From NCBI RefSeq assembly GCF_001553625.1, contig NZ_CP014230.1, positions 496,001 to 560,000 of the forward strand: a stretch of DNA of 64,000 nucleotides, in the 5' to 3' direction. Under the pieces are notes generated by a model. That model made no database searches. It worked only from the letters and a program-made list of their open reading frames with translations, and had not been told where the DNA came from. How positions within the stretch are numbered: position 1 is the stretch's first letter; each line of letters opens with the position of its first letter. Both the position numbers and the translations under genes were made by a program. This stretch comes from Desulfomicrobium orale DSM 12838. GTDB taxonomy: Bacteria; Desulfobacterota; Desulfovibrionia; Desulfovibrionales; Desulfomicrobiaceae. Shown here piece after piece: positions 17,024 through 25,425 of this stretch.

Positions 17024-17925
17024 CTACTCAATTCTTAATGGTGAACTAGTTTTTTCACTCCTAATAAAATTAACATATTTAAGCGTATTAAGCGAAATAC
17101 GGTCTCTTTTGACGTTTATTTTAAATCTTAAATCCAAACTAATGAATATAGTATATAATAATTTTATATTCTTAGTACGAACAAGGCGAATAATCCATAA
17201 AAGAGACTTGGAGATAAAATAAAAAAAATATACATTTTTTGGATAAATTCTCAGTATTGTCTTTAATTCATTAATACAATTGTATTTAACAACAGACTCT
17301 GATTTGCCCAGATAGTCTGAACCTTTATGTAGCAATACACGTTCTGGCCAATAAGCGACTTTAAAACCATTTTGATATATCAATAAGGAAACATAGCGTT
17401 CTTCGTATTGCCTAAAAAAATCTGCTGGGAACTGCCCAATAGTATTAAATAATTTTTTTCGAATAGCAGATGCCCCCCCCTAAAAGACGAAGAAAGATAT
17501 AATCCATTCTGAGTGGTTTTCGATATTGCCTTGTCAAGTGGCGGATCTGTCTTCCCGGAAAGATAACCGTCTACACGTATATAGAGCGCTCCAATTTTTG
17601 GATATTTATTGAAGATGCTTACCACCCCCGATACAACATCAGAGCTAGCCCAAACAGCATCGGTCTCAAGAAAAAAAATTAGCTCTCCCTGTGCTGAAGA
17701 AACACCAATGTTTCTCCCTCCAGGGCACCCCAAATTTATCTTACTCTCTATAAATTTTAGAAAAGGAAATTCTTGTTTAACAGCCTGAAGGGAGTTATCT
17801 GTAGAGCCATTATCTACAAAAATAATTTCTTTATTCTCATAATCCTGTTGAAGAGCTGAACGGATTGCTGCAAAACAATTTTCAACACCATCGTTCCAAT
17901 TAAGGATTATAATTGAAGTAAGCAT
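17024..17925 (-). pseudogene. Glycosyltransferase family 2, out of frame at a G8 tract
   Basis: Rhamnosyltransferase-like GT2 enzyme. Residues from 17925 read SIIILNWNDGVENCFAAI, VDNGSTDNSLQAV, NLGCPGGRNIGVSSAQGELIFFLETDA, the nucleotide-sugar and metal-binding half. At 17473-17480 the coding strand has eight G. With eight the frame leaves the family and ends at 17380 (181 residues); with nine it continues through SAIRKKLFNTIGQFP, YEERYVSLLIYQNGFKVAYWPERVLLHKGS to 17024, giving a normal product of about 300 residues. The gene starts 8 bases after wzy. Either the gene is phase-variable at this tract, or it carries a fixed mutation, or the base count is a sequencing error. Confidence 0.8.
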
Positions 17926-17933
17926 CTTTATTC

Positions 17934-19148
17934 CTAGTTGGCATCTTCTGTCTCGATTTTTATAATCATGTAGCCATATCCAAAAAGCAAGGGTATTACT
18001 AACCTCACATTAAACCATGCATCTGCTGCAATGTCAAAAAATATAAATGTTAATGTAATAAGAAGCGAAGTAGTAGATAAAATTTTTATTTTAGGAAATG
18101 AAGACTTTACGCCCTTCTTTAATCTAAAAATAATTCTTAATAGTAGAATAATGTAAAGAAATACAGATAACAAACCATAATCGCGAAAAATCATAAGGTA
18201 AGAATTATCACCATAAGTAGTCTGATCAGTCTTCGCAGACCCTCTTCCAATTAAAATACGGTATGGGTGCTCAATTGTTTCTGAGATAAAATTGGACCAG
18301 TGCATTACTCTCAATTCAAGAGTATGGGTATTATCTAGAGAAAATCGAGACTGATTATCGTAATAGTCAGCGATAAAGTATTTAGTAGTGAAAAAAAGTA
18401 ATGGGAAAAGCATAAAGAGAGAACATAAAAATAACGTTTTTTTTAGACTAGCTGCACTCTCAACGTGTTTAACAAAAAAGAATATCCCGCAGCATACCCC
18501 AAATAACGATGAAAATATTGCCGTCCTAGATCCAGTCATAATGATAGACAAAAATAATAAAATAATAACTGGAATTAATACAATTTTATGATTTAGCACT
18601 AGAAAAGAAGATGTTGCAACTAGACATATTGCCAGCCACAACCCCCAGTAGTTTGCGTTTCCTATGGTCCCAACTATGCGACGCCAGCTTTCTCCTGTGA
18701 TTAAGGTATGGTATTTTTCCCCATAAATTGGGATCATTATACTGTTAACATTGAATATATCAAAGTATTGTAAAAAACTTATTGCGATAGAAATAAACAG
18801 AATTGCTATCAAAATAAATTTTATTGATTTTGTATAAATTATTTCAGTGGCGGCATAAGCGCCAGCTATTATAGCCATAGAATATATTATATAACGAAGC
18901 AATATCATCAAGTCTCGATAAATAAATTGATACCCAGATAAAAGTTGACCCATCAGACTTATAGCAGCAAGTATAAGCATCGAATATATTAGAAAGCTCT
19001 CTATTCTAACTAGTTTAAAAACACTCCTTCGCGTGGCACATGCTAAAAAAAATAGTGTAACGATAATAAAATATTCTGGCCTAAAGAAATAGTAAGGCGG
19101 AAATAGAAATGCACACCATATCAATATAACTGATAAAAAATTTATCAT
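17934..19148 (-). CDS. wzy: O-antigen polymerase/ligase-type membrane protein (Wzy)
   Basis: A 404-residue inner-membrane protein with about 11 hydrophobic segments and one larger periplasmic loop before the last few segments, the layout of Wzy polymerases and WaaL ligases. The loop region includes LRVMHWSNFISETIEHPYRILIGRGSAKTDQTTYGDNSYLMIFRDYGLL, matching the O-antigen ligase/polymerase (Wzy_C) pattern with conserved Arg, Gly and His/Asp-Asn residues. Beside a Wzx flippase it most likely polymerises repeat units on the periplasmic side. It overlaps the flippase gene by four bases (19145-19148). Strongly AT-rich, as is usual for strain-specific polymerases. A ligase role cannot be ruled out from sequence alone. 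Confidence 0.8.
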   Translation of the reverse strand: MINFLSVILIWCAFLFPPYYFFRPEYFIIVTLFFLACATRRSVFKLVRIESFLIYSMLILAAISLMGQLLSGYQFIYRDLMILLRYIIYSMAIIAGAYAATEIIYTKSIKFILIAILFISIAISFLQYFDIFNVNSIMIPIYGEKYHTLITGESWRRIVGTIGNANYWGLWLAICLVATSSFLVLNHKIVLIPVIILLFLSIIMTGSRTAIFSSLFGVCCGIFFFVKHVESAASLKKTLFLCSLFMLFPLLFFTTKYFIADYYDNQSRFSLDNTHTLELRVMHWSNFISETIEHPYRILIGRGSAKTDQTTYGDNSYLMIFRDYGLLSVFLYIILLLRIIFRLKKGVKSSFPKIKILSTTSLLITLTFIFFDIAADAWFNVRLVIPLLFGYGYMIIKIETEDAN

Positions 19149-20608
19149 TTTACAAGCTTTCCAAATGTTGCTGGAACATATCTAAGAAAACTCCATGCTA
19201 TAGATGTCAAACCTAGCAAAATTAGTGCCGAGCTCGAGAGTGTTGTTAATAAAATAGCAAATGCCTTTTCTTCTACCGAAAACAAAACGTAGTTAACAGA
19301 TAAAATTATTGTAACAAAAAGAATCATTAAGAATGAGCGCCATTGACATCTATAAAGCTTGTTAAATAGATATGATATAGAAAATCCATTATAGAGCAGT
19401 ATGTAAAAAATAATAGCCATAATTATCCAATGTAAAAAAACTGTATTTAAACATTTAAAAAAATACAGTAGAAGGAGGTATAGCATGCAGGCGAAGATGC
19501 TATACCTCGCAACCTTCCCCCCGAACCCTTGAGAGACAAGGATGAGGCTTTTGAGAGAAAATGCAGCCTCTGCACTCATTACTCCCACAGCAAGCGCACA
19601 GACTCCTTGGTATTGCTTGAAAGAGTCTCCTAGCCAGTAGGGTAGCCATAATGGACTAAAACAAGCAATTACTGCAATGGCAGAGATAATCAGAAATTCA
19701 TAAAAAGAAATTATAATATTGTATTTAAAAATCTTATCATTATTCATGTTCAAAAAATTCATTCCCGATGTGACCGGGATAACCATTGGGCGAATAACAT
19801 TAACGAAGATTTGATTTATATACCCACGCAAAGTCACAAATATAATTGAAAATACCGCAGCAGCTTCAGCAGAAAGAACATTATTTGCATAGACAATACT
19901 CATTCTAAATACTAAAAAATTCGCTATCCCTCGAAGTGACAAAGGGATAGACTCTTTAATAAAAATTTTTATCTCCTCAATACGAAGAAAATAAACATAT
20001 TTTTTTGAATTTAAATAAAAAATTAACATAAAATATAAAAAAAACTTTGCTACATGCGTCCCCAATAGGATCAATAAGTAGCATAAATTTGTCCCACCAT
20101 ATCCATTAAATATATTTATAATGAATATCAGCCGACATATTATTTCGATAGCATTTAATACGTTAACTACAAATGTCTTGAGTTGGGCATGGTAATATTG
20201 CTCAGCTACATATAGCAGTTGCTCAAAAATAAAGTACACAGCTATACAATAGATGATAACTGCTGGCTGATTATCTAAACCAAAGAGGAGGAGTAGTGGA
20301 CGAGACAACAAAATAATGAACGAGGCCATTAAAAGTGTCAACAGTAGAAATATTTGTAAGGCCTTGCATACTTGTTCGTAGAGGTTTGCTTTATTCTTTC
20401 CAATGAATTTAGAAGCAGACAATCTGAAGCCATCGAAAAGCATCGACATCAATGCCGAAAGAGATAGAATAACTGCAAGCTGGCCATATCCGGCCAAGCC
20501 AAGCCCCTTATCTCCAATAAGGATGGGGACAGTGACAAGACCACATAGGGTTTGCACTATTTTCAAAGCATAGCCAGTCCCAATTGCTATAATTATTTTT
20601 TTCAGCAT
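19145..20608 (-). CDS. wzx: Oligosaccharide flippase (Wzx, MATE/MVF superfamily)
   Basis: A 487-residue polytopic membrane protein with about 12-14 hydrophobic segments, starting LKKIIIAIGTGYALKIVQTLCGLVTVPILIGDKGLGLAGYGQLAVILSL, which is the pattern of Wzx flippases (N-terminal helix, then GxxxYGxxA). It should move lipid-linked repeat units across the inner membrane. Later segments contain SIPLSLRGIANFLVFRMSIVYANNVLSAEAAAVFSI, where loops of the substrate path normally lie. It overlaps wzy by four bases (ATGA). Upstream lies the disrupted pyruvyltransferase gene and an IS5 element, so the native operon connection is broken there. Confidence 0.85.
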   Translation of the reverse strand: MLKKIIIAIGTGYALKIVQTLCGLVTVPILIGDKGLGLAGYGQLAVILSLSALMSMLFDGFRLSASKFIGKNKANLYEQVCKALQIFLLLTLLMASFIILLSRPLLLLFGLDNQPAVIIYCIAVYFIFEQLLYVAEQYYHAQLKTFVVNVLNAIEIICRLIFIINIFNGYGGTNLCYLLILLGTHVAKFFLYFMLIFYLNSKKYVYFLRIEEIKIFIKESIPLSLRGIANFLVFRMSIVYANNVLSAEAAAVFSIIFVTLRGYINQIFVNVIRPMVIPVTSGMNFLNMNNDKIFKYNIIISFYEFLIISAIAVIACFSPLWLPYWLGDSFKQYQGVCALAVGVMSAEAAFSLKSLILVSQGFGGKVARYSIFACMLYLLLLYFFKCLNTVFLHWIIMAIIFYILLYNGFSISYLFNKLYRCQWRSFLMILFVTIILSVNYVLFSVEEKAFAILLTTLSSSALILLGLTSIAWSFLRYVPATFGKLVK

Positions 20609-20926
20609 TTGATTTGTTCAAATATGTCATTTAGATTTTTAGTCATAGCATTAGTTGATATTTTTTATACGTATCTGCATTTTCCTGCAATTAATGTTGT
20701 CATTTCAATGTTACCAAATAATATAGCGCAAAAAGAATAATCATACCACTCTAACCGGCCACAAATCTTGTTTTTTTACAATACTTATCATTGCAAACCC
20801 TAATAAATAGCATGCTTATTACTAATAAAAATATGCCAAAATGATAGCTTTGACCCATTAAAAGATCGGCCTTGAAGAATAGGCGTCTAGCTTTCCTCAG
20901 AGAAGGGTCGCAGCTGATCACTCCTA

Positions 20927-21747
20927 GGGTGTGTTTGCAAACTATTTGATCCAAATCATTGAAGCTGCCAGGTAAACGAAAGAAAGAAAAGTCTGGGCAA
21001 GCTTTTCATAACGTGTTGCCACTCTGCGGTACTCTTTGATTTTACTGAAAAAGCATTCAACAAGGTGCCGTTCCTTATAAAGATGCCGATCATACCGACG
21101 AGGTGTTTTACGATTTGAGCGTGGAGGAATAACTACGGTACAGCCTCTTGCTTCAAGAAGTTGAACTAACGGCTCGCTGTCATACCCTTTATCGGCAATG
21201 ACAGTGCAATCACGAACCCCTTCAAGTAATTGTGGTGCAACACTGATATCCGCGCATTCACCTCCTGTAAGGAAAAACGATACAGGATTGCCGAGCGCGT
21301 CTGCCTGTGCATGCAGCTTGGAGGTAAAACCTCCGCGACTGCGGCCCAGAGCTTGTCTGTGCTGCCCCCTTTTGCGCCAGCCGAATGTTTGTGGGCATGG
21401 ATGTACGTACCGTCAATCATTACCGCTTCGAGATCGGGGTCAGACGCCAGAGCGAGAAAGACTGCTTTCCAGGATCCTTTTATCTGCCAACGCCGAAAGC
21501 GGGAATACACGGCATTCCATGAACCATACTCTCCCGGCAAGGCCCTCCAGGGAGCCCCGGTGCGCAGCAGCCAGATGATTGCATTTATGAATGTTCGTTT
21601 ATCTTTGGCCGGACGGCCGCCTTTGGGCGAACCCTCAAGCGGCAGAACGGGCTCAAGCCGTTGCCAGGTTTCATCGGAAATATCGGTATAACACATGTCC
21701 AAAAGCTACACCAAACCACGCTGGTTATAAAGTTTGCAAACACACCC
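20927..21747 (-). mobile_element. IS5-family (IS427-like) insertion sequence
   Basis: Element of 821 bp with perfect terminal inverted repeats GGGTGTGTTTGCAAACT (20927-20943 and complement 21731-21747), flanked by TA on both sides (20925-20926, 21748-21749), which fits the 2-bp duplication of this group. A single transposase gene in two overlapping frames fills it. It is inserted in the remnant of a pyruvyltransferase gene, whose frame is continuous when the element is removed. Confidence 0.9.
20942..21702 (-). CDS. IS5-family transposase in two frames (programmed -1 frameshift likely)
   Basis: The first frame starts at 21702 (Met3 at 21696 is an alternative) with YTDISDETWQRLEPVLP and GGRPAKDKRTFINAIIWLLRTGAPWRALP and contains the first catalytic Asp in MIDGTYIHAHKHSAG. 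The second frame, one base back, gives RQALGRSRGGFTSKLHAQAD, VIADKGYDSEPL (second Asp) and KERHLVECFFSKIKEYRRVATRYEK (catalytic Glu), ending SMIWIK at 20942. The frames meet at an A4G5 tract (coding strand; forward positions 21365-21373), where IS5 elements of the IS427 group commonly use ribosomal frameshifting. The fused product would be about 250 residues and complete, so the element may be active. Confidence 0.85.
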
Positions 21748-22170
21748 TAGTGTTGGCATATCAAATGCGGTGTTTATTTTGTTAGCAACAGCAAAATCGT
21801 TGCCCCTAACTTTCTCGGAGGAAAAGGGAACTATCACTAAGTTATAGCTTCCGTAGCTTGATAATTTTTAAGGCCAACACAAGTACCTTCTCGCATAAAC
21901 CCTTTATCTTATTCTCATAATTCGTTGCTCTAAACTAATATATCACCTAGGGCATACTTATAGCTGCAGCGGCTATACATTTTGGGTAAATTTGCAAGCT
22001 CCTGTGCCTTTGTAACCTTCAGAGACTCTAGATGATGAACCTGATCATCCTATGGAGAAAGAATTTAGCATCGTAACTAGAAAATTATTTGGAAAAGATA
22101 TATGATGATAGCCAAAATCTGCTATGGCATCGTCGCCAATATTTTATGACCGTGAGTATATGCCTGAATA

Positions 22171-23916
22171 TTAATGGTTTTCATTTTTTTGTGCTCTCAT
22201 TTTTTTGCTGATATGCAACATCTCCCTAGCAATTAGCGATCTAAAAGAGGAGGCTCCATATTTTGATACTTCATGCAATGAAATCTGGTGAGGATATTTT
22301 TCCCCATAATAACTCATATATCTTTCAAGAATAGCTTTGTATGTTGATGCATATCTTAAGTCAGTTATTGCATTTTGAAGGGCAACTCCATGGATTGTAT
22401 TCAAAAGACCGTCAGATATTGGGTATGTCAACATATGATCTCTGTACTTTGAATCAAAATCTGACCATTGGCTGCCAAAGCTATCTTGATATGCATAGGG
22501 CATAATCCCATCATATTTATTTGCAATAATCTTGAATCCATAATTAATTCTGAACTCTTCTGGTTTAAATATTCCTACTTGAGGATTTGCATACGAGTAA
22601 ATTTTGGCTTTTTTTTGATGAAATTTCTCGGCTATTTTTTCTGATGGCTCGTAGGCTAAAATATATATGACATCTTCTATTATTTTATCTTGAAAGTTTT
22701 CTGCTTTACCTGCCAGGAATATTCCCACCCCATTGGCCTTTAATATAGGTAAAACCCTATTTAGAGTATCCTCATATTTTTTCTTATCAGGCTCATCAAT
22801 AAGATAGAAATAAATCTTCTTATATTCTTTGAATAGTGAATCAGATTTTATTTTCATTAGGCGCTGTTTATATTTTAACAAATCGTTTTTCCTTAAGTAG
22901 CTAATAAGCGCGCTATCAACAATGAATATTTTATCTTTCTTTGGGAATAGCTCATTCCTTATTTTCATGTACTCTCTATATTTATTATCGTACAAGTATA
23001 CAGTTGGATATTGAATCCCTTTCTCGAGCATATCCCTAAATTCAGTTTCGAGTTGGCTTCTTGTCTTTTGCTCAGATGATAGCGTTGCTTCTTTTGCATG
23101 AAAGATTCCTCTATAATAAATCGCTGTATCAACATTTGAGTCAATAAGCTCTAGAGGGATGGTTATTATCGGGATACTAAATGTATGTTTACTTTTGTCA
23201 CCTAGTTCAATACCAATTATTAGCTCATTTATCTTCTTGCTCTCCTTTTCAAAAATATATAAAATTTGTTCTTCTGGAATTTCTATGGCACCTTTTGTTT
23301 TCTTATCTGTTATAAAATATTTTTTAGCGTTATGTGGAATCCTTCTTTTTTTATTCACCCCATAAGATAGATCAAACTTTTCTATATTTATGTATTTTTT
23401 CGATCCAAATATGTCTACTTTAATCAAATTTACTGTATTTTCTTTATCAATCTTTAATATCCCATGGTCTTTAGCCAGTATTTCATATTCTATGTTTCTT
23501 TCTTTATATTTGCTATGAAATACAGATTTTTTTGAATTTCCATCTTTATACCATGGCAGTAAAAAATAAACATCATAGTTATTATCATAATCTGCAGGAT
23601 CATCTGTCCTACAAATAAAAATATCAGATATTTGCAATTTATTTTTATTTAATAGCATTACTTCTACAATTAACTTTTCATTTTTTGCCTTGAAGAAGCT
23701 ACGCGTAGAATTTTTTTGCTCCCGCATAAGACCTCTAGCGTAAATTGCAAAATTATGATCCTCTTTGATAAGCTCAAATATTTCCCCCTTGCATATTGAT
23801 ATATTACCCACAAATATCAGCAATGCTGCCAGAAGAATCGATACTAGGGAGCGCATGGATATATTTTGAAAACATAGAATATATATTCTGTGCGTCATAT
23901 GTTTTTTGATAATCAT
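22171..23916 (-). CDS. Secreted DUF4091/GH123-like protein of the polysaccharide locus
   Basis: A 581-residue protein. A typical signal peptide begins at Met21 (RSLVSILLAALLIFVGNISICKGE), so 23856 may be the true start. An N-terminal beta-rich half precedes a TIM-barrel-like half with YFYLIDEPDKKKYEDTL (likely catalytic Asp/Glu in DEP), GVGIFLAGKAENF, AKIYSYANPQVGIFKPEEFRINYGF, YDGIMPYAYQDSFGSQWSDFD and a C-terminal LTYPISDGLLNTIHGVALQNAITDLRYASTYKAIL. The last motif resembles the YPG.DGP..S.R......G..D..Y pattern of DUF4091 (GH123-like) proteins. I infer a periplasmic or extracellular glycan-acting enzyme; the match is by eye. It is AT-rich and is the first gene of the strain-specific block. 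An IS1595-family element lies 19 bases upstream. Confidence 0.6.
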   Translation of the reverse strand: MIIKKHMTHRIYILCFQNISMRSLVSILLAALLIFVGNISICKGEIFELIKEDHNFAIYARGLMREQKNSTRSFFKAKNEKLIVEVMLLNKNKLQISDIFICRTDDPADYDNNYDVYFLLPWYKDGNSKKSVFHSKYKERNIEYEILAKDHGILKIDKENTVNLIKVDIFGSKKYINIEKFDLSYGVNKKRRIPHNAKKYFITDKKTKGAIEIPEEQILYIFEKESKKINELIIGIELGDKSKHTFSIPIITIPLELIDSNVDTAIYYRGIFHAKEATLSSEQKTRSQLETEFRDMLEKGIQYPTVYLYDNKYREYMKIRNELFPKKDKIFIVDSALISYLRKNDLLKYKQRLMKIKSDSLFKEYKKIYFYLIDEPDKKKYEDTLNRVLPILKANGVGIFLAGKAENFQDKIIEDVIYILAYEPSEKIAEKFHQKKAKIYSYANPQVGIFKPEEFRINYGFKIIANKYDGIMPYAYQDSFGSQWSDFDSKYRDHMLTYPISDGLLNTIHGVALQNAITDLRYASTYKAILERYMSYYGEKYPHQISLHEVSKYGASSFRSLIAREMLHISKKMRAQKNENH

Positions 23917-24165
23917 CTTGATTATGAATTAATATGGCTCTAGACTATCAGTTTTTTGTTCTTTGCCACCAAAAGTTTGAGGCTGGCGAGGAGTTGTGGC
24001 AGCGCTCGATTGTAGCGCCATTCACACTCCTTGAGGTGGAGCTCGAAATTCTGCTTCACTTCATTAAACTTTGCCAGGCGGCGTTTTGTAAAGCTCCAGA
24101 ATGCTTCGATACCGTTGATGTGGACCGATTTTTCCGCAAAATGTCTGGATTTGTTGATGCGGAAG

Positions 24166-25425
24166 CATTGCTGTCCGGCTAAGGGATAAGAAAAGAGTCC
24201 AAAATCTCAGCGATGTGTGGTAAAAGAAATCACCACAACATCTTGCCACACAAGGAGATTCTGGACTTGAGTCACCATAATACACTATTCTCCCAGACGC
24301 TATCTCTGATTCCCAGACATGTTTTTCAGAAACTCGAAAGACGGCACAAAACCGGGCGCTCGTCGCGTCAATTCGGTTTCAAGGAGCAGTTCACGGTCAT
24401 GGCCTTCATCCAGCTTGCCGCAAGACGTTCCATGCGCGATGGCCTGCGCTGCCTTGAGGCTGCGGGAAACCGCCTGTATCACTGGGGACTGAAAAACGTG
24501 GCCCGCTCGACCTTTGCTGACGCGAACAATTCTCGCCCCGTAGGCTTTTTCAAGGATCTGTTCGCCGAGATGTACGGCCTGTGCGCCGCAAAAGCCCCGA
24601 AGCACAAATTCCGTTTCAAATCCAAATTGTTCAGTCTGGACGCCACCACCATAAAGCTTTGCCTGTCGCTTTTTCCCTGGGCCTCGTTTCGGCAGGCCAA
24701 GGGCGGCGTCAAAGTACATACCTTGCTGGATCACGATGGCCATATCCCGGCTTTCGCAACCGTCACCGACGCCAAAACCCATGAAAGCCGCATAGCTCAG
24801 GCTATGGAGTTGCCCAGGGGCTCCATCGTGGTCTTTGACAAGGGCTTCATCAGCTATCCCTGGTTTCGGATCCTCGGGGCAAAGGGTGTCTTTTTTGTGA
24901 CCCGGCTCAAGCGCAACGCCGTTTTCAAACTCCTGGAGCGCCGCCTCGTGAATCGCAAGACCGGCGTTACTTCCGATCACATCATTGAAGTCTCCAGCCG
25001 GGGAAAATCCTTACGCTTGCGCCGTATCGGCTATCGTGACCAGGAAACCGGGAAACACTACGAATTTTTGACCAACCATTTCCGGCTTTCGGCGAAAACC
25101 ATCGCCGACATCTATAAAGACCGCTGGCAAATCGAGCTCTTCTTCAAGGAAATCAAACAAAATTTGCGCATAAAGACCTTCGTCGGCAACTCGGAAAATG
25201 CGGTTCTGATCCAGATTTACACGGCCCTGACGGTTTACCTGCTCCTCGCGTACCAGAAATTCCTCAGCCGTCTCGGACTCTCCGTACAGCAACTCTTCCA
25301 GCTCATTCAACTCAACCTGCTCGGCGAGGCCTCCTTGGATGAACTCCTGAATCCCAGACGACGAAAATTCGATAATTCATATAACTTCAAACTGTTAGAT
25401 TACATCGCTTAGCCGGACAGCAATG
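24166..25425 (+). mobile_element. IS4-family insertion sequence, copy 2 (intact)
   Basis: Element of 1260 bp with the same 18-bp inverted repeats as copy 1 (24166-24183 and 25408-25425) and a perfect 9-bp target duplication ATGCGGAAG (24157-24165 and 25426-25434). It sits inside the transposase gene of an IS1595-family element. It shares orientation with copy 1 at 15794-17019 and differs from it by the 34-bp segment and a small number of substitutions, so the two copies are recent relatives. Confidence 0.93.
24267..25412 (+). CDS. IS4-family transposase (DUF4372 type)
   Basis: Complete DDE transposase of 381 residues from the TTG at 24267, which has AAGGAG 9 bases ahead and gives LSHHNTLFSQTLSLIPRH, the usual DUF4372 N-terminus; an in-frame ATG at 24213 would translate through the ribosome-binding site and is less likely. 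The catalytic residues are in SLDATTIKLCLS (Asp), VVFDKGFISYPWF (Asp) and WQIELFFKEIKQNLRI (Glu with the Y/W-2-K pattern of IS4). It is the probable source of transposase for both copies in this window. Confidence 0.9.
   Translation: MSHHNTLFSQTLSLIPRHVFQKLERRHKTGRSSRQFGFKEQFTVMAFIQLAARRSMRDGLRCLEAAGNRLYHWGLKNVARSTFADANNSRPVGFFKDLFAEMYGLCAAKAPKHKFRFKSKLFSLDATTIKLCLSLFPWASFRQAKGGVKVHTLLDHDGHIPAFATVTDAKTHESRIAQAMELPRGSIVVFDKGFISYPWFRILGAKGVFFVTRLKRNAVFKLLERRLVNRKTGVTSDHIIEVSSRGKSLRLRRIGYRDQETGKHYEFLTNHFRLSAKTIADIYKDRWQIELFFKEIKQNLRIKTFVGNSENAVLIQIYTALTVYLLLAYQKFLSRLGLSVQQLFQLIQLNLLGEASLDELLNPRRRKFDNSYNFKLLDYIA

Larger units (their letters stand above)
20751..22184 (-). pseudogene. Decayed polysaccharide pyruvyltransferase, interrupted by IS5
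   Basis: Remnant of a CsaB/WcaK-like pyruvyltransferase. The start would be ATG 22184 (MKTINIQAYTHGHK), overlapping the end of the DUF4091-like gene. One base is missing in an A-run just before NIGDDAIADFGYHH, the family's N-terminal NxGDxAI motif; stops follow. The C-terminal part is open from about 21866 across the IS5 insertion when the element and one TA are removed: LVIVPFSSEKVRGNDFAVAN, then PTLGVISCDPSLRKARRLFF, then KADLLMGQSYHFGIFLL and a final NDKYCKKTRF, like the ADxxIGxRxHxxIF and YDxK motifs of the family. About 610 bases remain of the roughly 1100 expected, so internal sequence has been lost. Family assignment rests on these motifs only. Confidence 0.58.

Noticed and set aside
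20552-20740. Small plus-strand frame over the 5' end of wzx
   Set aside because: Short, AT-rich and antisense; no features.
15794-25425. Composite transposon carrying the glycan genes
   Set aside because: Each IS4 copy has its own distinct 9-bp target duplication, which shows two independent insertions rather than transposition of one composite unit.
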